DNA of 64,000 bases from Lentzea terrae (GTDB taxonomy: Bacteria; Actinomycetota; Actinomycetes; Mycobacteriales; Pseudonocardiaceae): the NCBI RefSeq assembly GCF_003265345.1, contig NZ_QFWW01000018.1:36920-100919 (forward strand). The letters run 5' to 3'. The translations under genes and the position numbers were made by a program. Positions within the stretch are counted from its first letter, which is position 1; every line of letters starts with the position of its first letter. This document shows, piece by piece, positions 53,524 to 62,670 of the stretch. The notes beneath the pieces are model-generated. The model was not told the DNA's origin. It saw nothing but the letters and a program-made list of their open reading frames with translations, and made no database searches.

Positions 53524-53547
53524 ATTTCGTGCGGGCAAACACTGCTA

Positions 53548-56500
53548 CTACGAGAGGTCGAGCAACTCGTCGTCGATGATGTTCAGGAGGTCCTCGACGG
53601 AGACGTTGCGAATGTCGTCGTCCGAAGAGGACACCGGCTTCTTCAAACGGCCGAGCAACTTCTCCAAGCGCTCGCGGATCACGTCGTGGTCATCGGCCGA
53701 CGACGCCAGCGCGGCCTCGAAGCGGGCCAGCTCAGCCAGCGCGGAACCGTCCACAGAGGACGAAAGACCGGTCAGCAGGTGCTCGGCGACCAGCCGCGGC
53801 GTCGGGTAGTCGAAGACCAGGGCCGAGGGCACGGGCAGGCCGGTCGCGGACTTGAGGCGGTCGCGCATCTCCACGGCGGTCAGCGAGTCGAAACCCTGGT
53901 CGCGGAACGCCTTCTCGGCGTGGATCGACTCGACACCCGCGTGACCGAGAACTGCGGCGGCCTCGGAGCGCACCAGGTCCAGCAGCACCCGCAAGCGGTC
54001 AGCCTCGGACAAGCCGGCGAGCTTCTCCTGCAACGCCACGTCGGCGCCGGCGACGTCCTCGTCGGAGGACAGCGCGGCAACGACTTCCGGGATCGACGAG
54101 AACAGCGGCGACGGACGGGACGCGGTGAAGCCGGGCGCGAACCGGGCCCAGTCGGTGTTCGTGACGGTCAGCACCGTTTCGCCGTCCGACACCGCCTGCA
54201 CCAATGCCGTCAAAGCCAGGTCCGGGTCCATCGGCAGCACGCCGTGCCGGCGCAGTTGGTCGTAGGCCTCCGGATCGGTCGCCATGCCGGCCTCGGCCCA
54301 CGCACCCCACTGCACGGACGTCGCCACCAGGCCCTGGCCGCGGCGGAACTGCGCAAGGCCGTCCAGGTAGGCGTTCGCGGTCGAGTAGGCGGGTTGACCG
54401 CCACTGCCCCACGCCGCCGCGCCTGACGAGAACAGCACGAACGCGTCGAGGTTGCCTGTCAGCTCGTGCAGGTTCCTCGCCGCGACCATCTTGGCGCGCA
54501 ACAACTCCCCGAGCTGATCAGTCGAAAGCTCCGTCAACGGAGCATCACCCGAGTCGATGCCCGCACAATGCACCACAGCGGTCAACGATGGCAGCCGCTC
54601 CAGCAGTTCAGCCAAAGCCGCGCGATCAGCGACATCGCAGGCCTCCACCGAGACCTCGACACCGAACCCTTCGAGCTGTGCCACCAAATGCTCGACACCA
54701 GGAGTCAGCGGACCACGGCGCGACGTCAGCACGACGTGTGAAGCGCCCCGAGCAGCAACAGAACGCGCCACGAACCCGCCCAGCGCACCGGTTCCGCCGG
54801 TGATCAGGACCGTGCCCGACGGCGTCCAGTCCTCGCCGTGCTCACCACGCGGCGCGGGCACCAGGCGGCGGGCGAACGCACCGTTGCCGCGCACCGCGAT
54901 CTGGTCCTCGCCCAGCGAGTTCACCAACGCCGCCTGCAGACCCTGCGCGATCTGGGTGTCCACGCTGCCCGGCAGATCGATCAGCCCACCCCACCGGCGC
55001 GGCAGCTCCAACGCAGCCACCCGCCCCATGCCCCACAACGCGGCCTGCACGGGCGAAGTCACGATGTCGCCATGTCCCGTCGACACGGCACCTCGTGTCA
55101 CCGTCCACAACGGAGCATCACACCCGGCCTTCAACAGCTCAAGGGTTCCGGACAGCGCGTAGGGCACGTCACCCGAGTCGTCCGCGACACCGAGCAACGA
55201 CACGACGCCCGTGAACTCCCGGCCCGCCAATCCCGAGACCTTGTCCAACGGGACCGCGACGCCGCCGAGGATCTCCACGACGTCGCGCGTCCAGTCATCC
55301 TGCTCCCCCGGCGGCACGACGACCAGCCACGACCCGGAGAACGCACCGGACAGCGACAACCGGTGCCACGACTCCCGGAACCGCCACGAATCCACCACGG
55401 ACTGCGCCCGCTGCCGAGTCCGCCACGACGACAGCGCCGGCACCACGGCCGCCGCCACCTCGGGGTCGAGGTCCAGCACCGAAGCCAGCTCGTCGTTCTC
55501 CACCAGCTGCCAGAACGCGGCGTCCAGCGGATCCGCCTTGCCGACCGCCACTTCGGGCTCCGGCCAGAACCGGGACCGCTGGAACGCATAGGTCGGCAGG
55601 TCGACCCGAACCGCGCCGGTGCCCTCGAACAACCGCGACCAGTCGACCGGCACACCCACGACGTGCAGGCGCGCCAACGCCGACACGAACGAAGCCTCCT
55701 CCGGCCGTTCGCGGCGCAGCACCGGCACGACCGCGGTGTCCAGCGGCACGGCACCGGTCTCGGTCATCTCCGCCACCAGAGCGGACAGGACGCCGTCCGG
55801 TCCGAGCTCCAGGAACGCCGACACACCCTGACGCCCCAACGTCCGCACGCCGTCGGAGAACCGCACGGCCTCACGCACGTGCCGCACCCAGTACTCCGGC
55901 GACGTCAGCTGCTCGCGCACGGCAAGCTGCCCGGTCACGTTCGACACGACCGGGATCTGCGGCTCGGAGAACGACAGGCCCTCGACGACCGCGCGGAAGT
56001 CGTCCAGCATCGGGTTCATCAAGGGCGAGTGAAACGCATGGCTCACCGTAAGACGCTTAGTCTTGCGGTCCGCGAACCGGTCGACCACCGCGTCGACACC
56101 GGCCAGCGAACCCGCGACCACCACCGACCGCGGCCCGTTCACAGCAGCCAACGACACGTCGTCGCCGAGCAGCGGCAGCACTTCCTCCTCGGTGGCCTGC
56201 AGCGCCACCATCGCGCCACTCAGCGGCAACGCCTGCATCAGCCGTGCACGCGCGTCCACCAACCGGCACGCGTCCTCCAGCGACAGCACCCCGGCCACGT
56301 GCGCGGCGACGATCTCCCCGATCGAGTGCCCGCCCACGAAGTCCGGTCGCACGCCGAACGAAGCGGCCAACCGGTACAGCGCCACCTCGATCGCGAACAA
56401 CGCCGGCTGTGTGTACCGGGTCGCGTTCAGCGCATCGGCGTCGTGGCCCCACATCACATCCCGCAGCGAGACGTCCAGGTGCTCGAGCACCGCGTCGAAC

Positions 56501-58100
56501 GCGGCAGCGAACACCGGGAACCGCTCGTACAGCTCCCGCCCCATGCCGAGCCGCTGCGAACCCTGCCCGCTGAACAACACCGCGAGCGGCCGCTCCGACG
56601 CCACCCCGCGCGCGACCTCGACACCATCGAGGAGCACCGCGCGGTGCTCCAGCTGTGCCCGCGTCGACACCAGCGACGCGGCGACGTCGAGAGCCGGAGC
56701 CTCGACCGCCCGGATCCGCGCGATCTGCGCTTCCAACGCCGTCGCGGACTTCGCCGACACCACCCACGGAATCGATCCCGATTGGTCGGCCCCCCGGGGG
56801 GAGCCACCCCCCATCCCCATCATCTCAGGCAGGTCTGACAATTCCTCCAGGATCACGTGGGCGTTCGTGCCCGAGACACCGAACCCGGACACCGCCGCAC
56901 GCCGTTCCCGCGACACCGAGGGCCAAGGCTGGTTCGAGGTCAGCAGCTCGACCCGGCCCGTCCCCCATTCGACGTGCGAAGACGGCGACGTCACGTGCAA
57001 CGTGCGTGGCAGCACCCCGTGCCGCAACGCCATCACCATCTTGATCACGCCCGCCACACCCGCGGCGGCCTGCGTGTGCCCGAGGTTCGACTTCACCGAA
57101 CCCAGCCACAGCGGCACATCGCGATCCTGGCCGTAGGTCGCGAGCAACGCCTGTGCCTCGATCGGGTCACCCAACGTCGTGCCGGTGCCGTGCGCCTCGA
57201 CCGCATCGACGTCCGAAGTGGACAAACCAGCGGACGCAAGCGCTTGCCGGATCACCCGCTGCTGCGACGGCCCGTTCGGCGCGGTCAAACCGTTCGAAGC
57301 ACCGTCCTGGTTGATCGCCGAGCCCCGCAGCACGGCCAGGACCTGATGCCCGAGACGACGAGCATCCGACAAGCGTTCCAAGACCACCAGGCCGGCACCT
57401 TCAGACCAGCCGGTGCCGTCAGCCGAATCCGAGAAAGCCTTGCAGCGGCCATCAGCGGACAGCCCGCCCTGCCGCGAGAACTCCACGAACGTCTGCGGCG
57501 TCGACATGATCGTCACGCCACCCGCCAGCGCGATCGACGACTCACCAGACCGCAACGACTGCGCGGCCCAGTGCAGTGCGACCAAAGACGAAGAACAAGC
57601 GGTGTCAACGGTGACAGCGGGCCCCTGCAGACCCAACGTGTACGCCACCCGGCCGGACACCACGCTACCCGCGGTTCCGGTCGTCCAGTACCCCTCGGTA
57701 CCGGCCGGCGCGTCCAGCAGTCCAGCACCGTAATCGTGGTACATCACGCCGGCGAACACACCGCCGTTGGTGCCGCGCAACGACACCGGGTCGATGCCCG
57801 CCCGTTCCAACGCCTCCCACGACACCTCCAGCAGCAACCGCTGCTGCGGGTCCATCGCGAGCGCCTCACGCGGCGAGATCCCGAAGAACTCCGCGTCGAA
57901 CTCGGCGGCGTCGTGCAGGAATCCGCCCGAGCGGGTGTGCGAGGCGCCGTCGAACAGCTTCTCCAGGTCCCAGTTGCGGTCCGTCGGGAACGGCGACACC
58001 ACGTCCGCGCCCGACATCACCAGCCGCCACAGGTCCTCCGGCGACGAGACACCACCGGGATAGCGGCAAGCCATGCCGACGATCGCGATCGGCTCGTCCG
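53548..58100 (-). other. PKS module 1: KS-AT(malonyl)-KR(A-type)-ACP plus docking tail
   Basis: The KS has the DTACSSS cysteine site near 57600 and the EAHGTGTT and KSNLGH histidine motifs. The AT is malonyl type (GHSIGE near 56325, HAFH near 56035). No DH lies between AT and KR. The KR has no LDD; it has a Trp in the SSGAAAWGSGG stretch before the catalytic Tyr (54385-54387), the A-type signature. The module should leave a beta-hydroxyl of L configuration. The ACP serine codon is at 53884-53886. Confidence 0.92.
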
Positions 58101-61100
58101 AATGAGAACGCGCGACCTCCGAAGGCACCACCGATGCCCGCTCGCCCAGCAACTCAGCCCGTAAGTGCCGGGCCAGCACCACCGGAGTCGGGTAGTCGAA
58201 CGCAACCGGCGCGGAAAGATGTAACCCCGTAGCCGCGGTCAGCCGGTTGCGCAGATCCACGGCGGTCACCGAGGTGAGGCCGAGCTCGCGGAACGTCTTC
58301 TTCGACTCCGCCCGCTCCGCACCGGTCAGCCCGAGCACCCCCGCGACCTCGGTGCGCACCAGGTTGAGCAGGAAGATGTCCTGCTCCTCCGGCGACATCG
58401 CCACCAACCGCTGCCGCAACGCCGACAAGTCGCGCTCGTCCGGCGTCGCCAGCCGCGCCGACACGTCGATCAGGCCGCGCAGCAACGCCGGCACCTCGGT
58501 CGACGACGTCTGCTCACGCAAAGCAGCGCTGTTGATCCGCATGATCACGGCCTGTGCGAGACCCGCGGACGTTGCGACGTCGAACATCGCGGTGAACTCG
58601 TGCGTCGACAGCTCACCAACACGTGAAGCGGTCGTCGGTGCGTCCGTCGAGCCGACAGCGAGGAACGTCGCGGAAAGCTCGCGCTTGCGGCGGTACCGGG
58701 CCAGGGCATCCAGGAACGAGTTCGCCGCCGCCTGCTCCCCCGACCCCACCAGACCCAAAGCGCCGGCGACCGTGCAGAGCATGACGAACGCGGTGACGTC
58801 ACCGCTCTTCGTGAGCTGGTGCAGGTTCACCGCACCGTCCACAACGGACCTGAACACGTCGGAACGCGGCACGGTCGGTTTCGCCGGGTGCTCGCCCTCG
58901 CTGTGGATGACCGCGGTGATCGGCCGCTTCAACTTGCCCAGCACGTCGGCCAGCGCGGCCCGATCCGCCACGTCACACGCCGCCACCGCGACCCGTGCGC
59001 CCAGCTCGGACAGCTCGGCCTCCAACTGGGCGGTCGCCTCGTCGGTACGGCCGCGCGGACTGATCAGCAACAGGTGCCGTGCGCCATATGCAGCAACGAG
59101 ATGTCTGGTCAGCGCCGCGCCCATCGTGCCGTCCGCACCCGTCACGACAACGGTGCGTTTCGGGTCGATGCGCAACACCTCGTCGCTGTCGACCGACGCG
59201 GACACGCGCTTCAAACGAGGCATCAACGCGATACCCGACCGGATCGCCAGCTGCGGCTCGTCCGCGGCGACCGCCAACGGCAGCACCCCGGCCGACGGGG
59301 CCAGGTCGTCGATGTCGATCAGCGTGAACCGGTTCGGGAACTCGACCTGCAACGACCGCAGCAGTCCCCACACCGGCGCGTGCACGAGGTCGCGCACGTC
59401 CTCGACACCGGCGGCCACCGCGCCGCGAGTCAGCACGACCAACCGCGAGTGCGCGAACCAGTCGTCGTTGACCCACGTCCGCAACACGCCACCGACCTTG
59501 CGCAACGCCTCCTGCGCGGCCGTGGTCAGCTTGCCGCCGGTGTCCATGTCGTCCGGGCAGCACAGCACCGCGACGTCCGGCGCCTTCTCACCGTCCACAA
59601 CAGACATGTGCAGCGCGGCCGCGTCGACGTGCGTGGCGACGTGGACACCGGCCGACGCCAGAGAAGCGGTCAGCCCGAACACGTCCGGCCCGACGACCGC
59701 CCAGCGCTTCGCGAGTTCCAGCGAGGTCGTGCGGACCGACGGCATCGGCGCCCAGTCCATGCGCAGCAACGACTCGTGCTGCCCGCCGCTCGCGGCCCGC
59801 AACCGGGCCGGGCGGTCGAGCAGCACGTGCCGCGTGATCTTGCCGGATGTGGTGCGCGGGATGTGGTCGATCTCGTACAGCTCTTCGGGCACCTTGAAGT
59901 TCGACAGCTGCTCGCGGCAGGCGTCGTACAGGCGCACGGGGTCGAGGCCCTGCTTGCCGGGCACGACGAACGCGATCGGCACCTCGCCGAGGATGTCGTG
60001 CGGCTTGCCGACCACCGCGGCGTCCGCGACACCGGGAACGCGCAGCAGCACCTCCTCGACCTCGCCGGGGTGGATGTTCTCGCCGCCGCGGATGATGAGC
60101 TCCTTGACGCGGCCGGTGATCGTCACGTACCCGTAGAGGTCGCGGCGGGCCAGGTCACCGGTGCGGTACCAACCATGAGGCATCGCCTGAGCGGTCGCTT
60201 CCGGCTGGTTGTGGTAGCCGGCCATGAGGCTCGGGCCGCGCACCCACACCTCGCCCTCGGCCTCCGCGTCCACGTCGATCCCGGTGTCCGGGTCGACCAG
60301 CCGCACCGCAAGGCCGGGCACCGGCAGGCCGCACGAACCGGGCACCCTGGTGCCGTGCGCCCAGTTCACCGCGATCAGGCCGCACGTCTCGGTGCTGCCG
60401 TAGCCGTCGAGCAGCGCGACACCGAACAGCGCCTCGAACTCGACGCGCAACGCCGGCGGGCACGCCGAACCCGCGGTGAGACAACGGGTCAGCGCGCTCG
60501 ACGACACCTCACGCGTGCGCGCGACCTGCAGAAGATGGTGGTACATGGCGGGAACACCGCACATGAACGTGTAGCTGTCGCCTTCCAGCGCGGTCAGCAC
60601 CTCGTCGGCTGCGAACCCGTCGAGGATCCGGGCGAACGCGCCGACCGCCGTGACGCCGACGACGCACAGCACGTGCGCGAGGGAGTGGTGCAACGGCAAG
60701 GGCCACAACACCTTGTCGTCGTGGTTCAGGCCGATGACGGGTGCGTAGCAGGCCGCGACCGACCACAGGCACGCGCGCTGGGTCGAGAGCACGCCCTTCG
60801 GTTTGCCGGTGGTGCCGGAGGTGTAGAGCATGAACGCCACGTCGTCGAGGCCCTGGTCGTCCCGCGCGGGAACAGACGGGTCGCGCGACATCAGATCCTG
60901 GTACGAGACAACGGAGTCCGAGCGCGGCAACGGTTCGTCGCCGCTCACGACCACGCGCAGGTACGGGCGGCCCGGCAGCAGCTTGCGGACCTGGTCGAGG
61001 TGCGCGAAGTCGGTGATGACGACGCGAGCGCCGCTGTCGTCCAGCACGTAGGCGAGCTCGGCGTCCGCGGAGTGCGGGTTGAACGGCACCGCGACGGCGT

Positions 61101-61344
61101 TCGCGCGCGTGACCGCCAGATAGCTCTCGACGATGTCGACGCTGTTTCCCAGGAAGATCAGCGCCCGGTCACCCGGCTGCAGCCGCAGATCGGCGAGGTG
61201 CCCGCCGAGCCGCCGGGTCCGCTGCTCCAGTTCCGCGTACGTGACCGCGCGCCGCGAGTCCGCGAACGCGACCTTCTCCGGCTCGTTCGCGGCGTGGTAT
61301 CGCAGCAGGTCGGACAACGGCCGGATCAGCTCGGTTCGAAACAT
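53548..61344 (-). CDS. PKS-A: starter loading unit (CoL-KR(inactive)-ACP) and extension module 1
   Basis: The 2598-residue protein starts the assembly line. Residues 1-505 form an acyl-CoA-ligase/adenylation domain: YTSGTTGKPKG near 170, DGYGSTETCG, GWYRTGDL and the SGKITRHVL lysine motif near 500. Residues about 510-985 form a ketoreductase-like region with TGADGTMG near 729 but no normal Ser/Tyr site. A carrier domain follows with its Ser at 1025 (ELGLTSVT). Module 1 starts near 1082: KS (DTACSSS), malonyl AT (GQGSQ ~1590, GHSIGE ~1670, HAFH ~1770), KR (TGGTGALG ~2182, Tyr2320) and ACP (Ser2487). The C-terminal tail (SVEDLLNIIDDEL) is a docking element. It starts at an ATG with AGGGAG upstream. 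The architecture recalls acid-primed loading modules of the rapamycin, FK506 and rifamycin families. With the neighbouring chorismatase, the likely starter is 3-hydroxybenzoate. Confidence 0.96.
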   Translation of the reverse strand: MFRTELIRPLSDLLRYHAANEPEKVAFADSRRAVTYAELEQRTRRLGGHLADLRLQPGDRALIFLGNSVDIVESYLAVTRANAVAVPFNPHSADAELAYVLDDSGARVVITDFAHLDQVRKLLPGRPYLRVVVSGDEPLPRSDSVVSYQDLMSRDPSVPARDDQGLDDVAFMLYTSGTTGKPKGVLSTQRACLWSVAACYAPVIGLNHDDKVLWPLPLHHSLAHVLCVVGVTAVGAFARILDGFAADEVLTALEGDSYTFMCGVPAMYHHLLQVARTREVSSSALTRCLTAGSACPPALRVEFEALFGVALLDGYGSTETCGLIAVNWAHGTRVPGSCGLPVPGLAVRLVDPDTGIDVDAEAEGEVWVRGPSLMAGYHNQPEATAQAMPHGWYRTGDLARRDLYGYVTITGRVKELIIRGGENIHPGEVEEVLLRVPGVADAAVVGKPHDILGEVPIAFVVPGKQGLDPVRLYDACREQLSNFKVPEELYEIDHIPRTTSGKITRHVLLDRPARLRAASGGQHESLLRMDWAPMPSVRTTSLELAKRWAVVGPDVFGLTASLASAGVHVATHVDAAALHMSVVDGEKAPDVAVLCCPDDMDTGGKLTTAAQEALRKVGGVLRTWVNDDWFAHSRLVVLTRGAVAAGVEDVRDLVHAPVWGLLRSLQVEFPNRFTLIDIDDLAPSAGVLPLAVAADEPQLAIRSGIALMPRLKRVSASVDSDEVLRIDPKRTVVVTGADGTMGAALTRHLVAAYGARHLLLISPRGRTDEATAQLEAELSELGARVAVAACDVADRAALADVLGKLKRPITAVIHSEGEHPAKPTVPRSDVFRSVVDGAVNLHQLTKSGDVTAFVMLCTVAGALGLVGSGEQAAANSFLDALARYRRKRELSATFLAVGSTDAPTTASRVGELSTHEFTAMFDVATSAGLAQAVIMRINSAALREQTSSTEVPALLRGLIDVSARLATPDERDLSALRQRLVAMSPEEQDIFLLNLVRTEVAGVLGLTGAERAESKKTFRELGLTSVTAVDLRNRLTAATGLHLSAPVAFDYPTPVVLARHLRAELLGERASVVPSEVARSHSDEPIAIVGMACRYPGGVSSPEDLWRLVMSGADVVSPFPTDRNWDLEKLFDGASHTRSGGFLHDAAEFDAEFFGISPREALAMDPQQRLLLEVSWEALERAGIDPVSLRGTNGGVFAGVMYHDYGAGLLDAPAGTEGYWTTGTAGSVVSGRVAYTLGLQGPAVTVDTACSSSLVALHWAAQSLRSGESSIALAGGVTIMSTPQTFVEFSRQGGLSADGRCKAFSDSADGTGWSEGAGLVVLERLSDARRLGHQVLAVLRGSAINQDGASNGLTAPNGPSQQRVIRQALASAGLSTSDVDAVEAHGTGTTLGDPIEAQALLATYGQDRDVPLWLGSVKSNLGHTQAAAGVAGVIKMVMALRHGVLPRTLHVTSPSSHVEWGTGRVELLTSNQPWPSVSRERRAAVSGFGVSGTNAHVILEELSDLPEMMGMGGGSPRGADQSGSIPWVVSAKSATALEAQIARIRAVEAPALDVAASLVSTRAQLEHRAVLLDGVEVARGVASERPLAVLFSGQGSQRLGMGRELYERFPVFAAAFDAVLEHLDVSLRDVMWGHDADALNATRYTQPALFAIEVALYRLAASFGVRPDFVGGHSIGEIVAAHVAGVLSLEDACRLVDARARLMQALPLSGAMVALQATEEEVLPLLGDDVSLAAVNGPRSVVVAGSLAGVDAVVDRFADRKTKRLTVSHAFHSPLMNPMLDDFRAVVEGLSFSEPQIPVVSNVTGQLAVREQLTSPEYWVRHVREAVRFSDGVRTLGRQGVSAFLELGPDGVLSALVAEMTETGAVPLDTAVVPVLRRERPEEASFVSALARLHVVGVPVDWSRLFEGTGAVRVDLPTYAFQRSRFWPEPEVAVGKADPLDAAFWQLVENDELASVLDLDPEVAAAVVPALSSWRTRQRAQSVVDSWRFRESWHRLSLSGAFSGSWLVVVPPGEQDDWTRDVVEILGGVAVPLDKVSGLAGREFTGVVSLLGVADDSGDVPYALSGTLELLKAGCDAPLWTVTRGAVSTGHGDIVTSPVQAALWGMGRVAALELPRRWGGLIDLPGSVDTQIAQGLQAALVNSLGEDQIAVRGNGAFARRLVPAPRGEHGEDWTPSGTVLITGGTGALGGFVARSVAARGASHVVLTSRRGPLTPGVEHLVAQLEGFGVEVSVEACDVADRAALAELLERLPSLTAVVHCAGIDSGDAPLTELSTDQLGELLRAKMVAARNLHELTGNLDAFVLFSSGAAAWGSGGQPAYSTANAYLDGLAQFRRGQGLVATSVQWGAWAEAGMATDPEAYDQLRRHGVLPMDPDLALTALVQAVSDGETVLTVTNTDWARFAPGFTASRPSPLFSSIPEVVAALSSDEDVAGADVALQEKLAGLSEADRLRVLLDLVRSEAAAVLGHAGVESIHAEKAFRDQGFDSLTAVEMRDRLKSATGLPVPSALVFDYPTPRLVAEHLLTGLSSSVDGSALAELARFEAALASSADDHDVIRERLEKLLGRLKKPVSSSDDDIRNVSVEDLLNIIDDELLDLS
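56768..56845. repeat. KS-AT linker repeat, family II (module 1)
   Basis: It begins with GGAATCGATCCCGATTGG, with the CCCCCCGGGGGG palindrome and the CCACCCCCCATCCCC middle. It is slightly shorter at its end than the other family II copies. Confidence 0.75.
58100..61344 (-). other. PKS-A loading unit: CoA-ligase domain, degenerate KR, ACP-L
   Basis: The ligase domain has all core adenylation motifs, including the C-terminal lysine, so it should activate a free carboxylic acid with ATP. The following KR-like region keeps a recognisable glycine-rich loop (TGADGTMG), but FSS is replaced by LCT and the YAAAN site reads QAAAN with a shortened loop, so no catalytic Tyr is present. This predicts no reduction. 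The carrier motif is LGLTS: the usual Asp before the phosphopantetheine Ser is Thr. Rapamycin and FK506 loading units have an enoylreductase in the middle position instead. Confidence 0.9.
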
Positions 61345-61422
61345 CCCGACGGCGCTCCCTATTTACTGGCGACGTGGCTTGCACCTCGAGCGATGCTAGC
61401 CTCGGCCTCATCGGTCCAGTAA

Positions 61423-61438
61423 GTAGGAAATCCCCTAG
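61423..61438 (-). promoter_or_regulatory. Putative PAS-LuxR (PimM-type) operator upstream of PKS-A
   Basis: On the minus strand the site reads CTAGGGGATTTCCTAC. It matches 13 of 16 positions of the PimM-family consensus CTVGGGAWWTCCCBAG, as known from polyene macrolide clusters. It lies 85 to 100 nt before the PKS-A start, directly upstream of a weak -35-like TTACTG (61417-61422) and a TAGCAT -10 candidate (61393-61398). No regulator gene is visible in the window. Confidence 0.45.
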
Positions 61439-61460
61439 CACCCCCCTAGGACCCCCCTAT
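61432..61460 (-). repeat. Three TAGGGG direct repeats with 11-bp period
   Basis: On the minus strand, TAG followed by a G-run begins at 61459 (degenerate end), 61448 and 61437, spaced exactly 11 bp, about one helical turn. The last copy forms the left half of the PimM-like site. Heptamer direct repeats with 11-bp spacing are the known layout for SARP activators, so this could be a SARP site, a LuxR-family site, or both. Confidence 0.45.
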
Positions 61461-61495
61461 CATCCCGCGCCGGAGTGCTTTCCCAGGCGGAGCCG

Positions 61496-61524
61496 TTTTG
61501 CGGAGCCCGGCCGGTGGCTAATCT
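61496..61524 (+). promoter_or_regulatory. Candidate promoter of the chorismatase operon
   Basis: TTTTGC (61496-61501) and TAATCT (61519-61524) are separated by 17 bp and lie about 90 bp before the chorismatase start. The match to sigma-70/HrdB-like promoters is partial. It is the best pair seen by eye on this strand. Confidence 0.3.
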
Positions 61525-61598
61525 TTGGTCACCGGCCCGGAAGAGAAGCCCGAAACAAAGTACCGGTTTCATTCCGCAAAACGTTTTACCTACTCCTC

Positions 61599-61605
61599 GG
61601 AGGGG
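61599..61605 (+). promoter_or_regulatory. Strong ribosome binding site of the chorismatase gene
   Basis: GGAGGGG lies 7 nt before the ATG at 61613 and fixes that start. It is a stronger Shine-Dalgarno than those of the PKS genes. Confidence 0.7.
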
Positions 61606-61612
61606 CATTCCC

Positions 61613-62635
61613 ATGACTCAGGCGCAGCAGCAGGTGAACCTCCCCAGTTCGGTGTTCACCGGCCTGACCGAAGTCAGCCACGTGGCGGCCACCGGAAACG
61701 TTCTCGGCGTCATCAACTACACCACCGAGTGCACCGACCCCCGCGTCGAGAATGGCCTTCTCACGCTCGACCTGCACATGGCCGCCACCGACGCGGAGGC
61801 ATTCGCGGAGGTGTGGACGACCGGGCGCGCGGTCGAGACCGGCGAGCACCACGGCGTCGTTTACGCCCACGACGGCGAGTACCTGCTCGTGGCCGGCCGC
61901 ATCGCCCCGACCGGGCGCTACACCGAGGACACCCGCGCGGCCTACGTCGCGGCGCTCGACTTGATGGACACCCTCGGTTACAAGAACTGCTTCCGCATGT
62001 GGAACTTCATCAACGACATCAACGCCGACAACGCCGAGGGCCTCGAGATCTACCGGGACTTCTGCAAGGGCCGCGCGGAGGCGTTCGAGCTCTTCCACTT
62101 CGGCGACAAGGAGGTGCCGAGCGCGACCGGAATCGGGTCGCGGGGCGGCGGGATCGCGTTCTACTTCCTCGCCTCCCGCTCCGCCGCGCTGACGTCGGTG
62201 GAGAACTCCAAGCAGCTGGCCGCCTACCACTACCCGAGGCAGTACGGCCCGCGCCCGCCGAAGTTCGCGCGGGCCACCTACCTCGCCGGCACGCACACCG
62301 ACCGCAGGTCAGGGCAGGTCTACGTGGCCGGCACCGCCAGCATCCGGGGCCACGAGACCCTGCACGACGGCGACATCGTGGCGCAGGTGAAGTTGTCATT
62401 GGACAACATCGAGCACCTCATCTCCGACGAGAACCTGGCGGACTACGAGATCACGCAGGGCAACTCCTTGCTGGACCTCGACAACATCAAGGTCTACGTC
62501 CGGCACCGCTCCGACATCCCGACCGTGCGCAGGATGTGCGAAGAGCGTTTCTCCCCGAACGCCCGCATCCAGTACCTGAACGTCGACGTGTGCCGCGCCG
62601 ATCTCCTCGTGGAGATCGAGGGCATCGTCGCCTGA
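61613..62635 (+). CDS. Chorismatase, Hyg5-type 3-hydroxybenzoate synthase
   Basis: The 340-residue protein belongs to the chorismatase (FkbO/RapK/Hyg5) family, which removes pyruvate from chorismate. FkbO-type enzymes yield a dihydroxycyclohexene-carboxylate and Hyg5-type enzymes yield 3-hydroxybenzoate. From knowledge of the family, the types differ at two active-site positions, Gly240 and Cys327 in Hyg5, with Glu334 as the catalytic acid. Here Gly240 lies in VAGTASIRG, and Cys327 and Glu334 lie in DVCRADLLVEIEG, at exactly these numbers, so 3-hydroxybenzoate is the predicted product. The start ATG has a strong Shine-Dalgarno (GGAGGGG, 61599-61605). It is the first gene of a plus-strand operon with DAHP synthase, divergent from the PKS genes, and should supply the PKS-A starter unit. 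Confidence 0.93.
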   Translation: MTQAQQQVNLPSSVFTGLTEVSHVAATGNVLGVINYTTECTDPRVENGLLTLDLHMAATDAEAFAEVWTTGRAVETGEHHGVVYAHDGEYLLVAGRIAPTGRYTEDTRAAYVAALDLMDTLGYKNCFRMWNFINDINADNAEGLEIYRDFCKGRAEAFELFHFGDKEVPSATGIGSRGGGIAFYFLASRSAALTSVENSKQLAAYHYPRQYGPRPPKFARATYLAGTHTDRRSGQVYVAGTASIRGHETLHDGDIVAQVKLSLDNIEHLISDENLADYEITQGNSLLDLDNIKVYVRHRSDIPTVRRMCEERFSPNARIQYLNVDVCRADLLVEIEGIVA

Positions 62636-62670
62636 AACGTCCGGCAGAACCAGAAACAGGAGTGAGCACA

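Larger units (their letters stand above)
61345..61612. promoter_or_regulatory. Divergent control region between PKS-A and the chorismatase operon
   Basis: This 268-bp stretch is the only sizeable non-coding segment in the window. It is visibly less G+C rich than the genes and contains C-runs with CTA at 11-bp spacing (61432-61460), a PimM-like inverted site (61423-61438) and the ribosome binding sites of both divergent genes. No small gene is evident. It should hold the promoters for the starter-supply operon and for the three PKS genes, which have no other gap longer than 36 bp. Confidence 0.8.

Noticed and set aside
53512..53538. TTG start for PKS-B at 53538
   Set aside because: It has no ribosome binding site. 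The GTG at 53511 has GAGG 8 nt upstream and starts just before the docking helix.
58100..59160. Functional ketoreductase in the loading unit
   Set aside because: The Ser and Tyr catalytic positions are replaced and the loop is shortened; only the nucleotide-binding fold is recognisable.
61613..62635. FkbO/RapK-type enzyme making a dihydroxycyclohexene-carboxylate starter
   Set aside because: Gly240 and Cys327 match the Hyg5 type instead, and the loading unit lacks the enoylreductase found in FK506 and rapamycin synthases.
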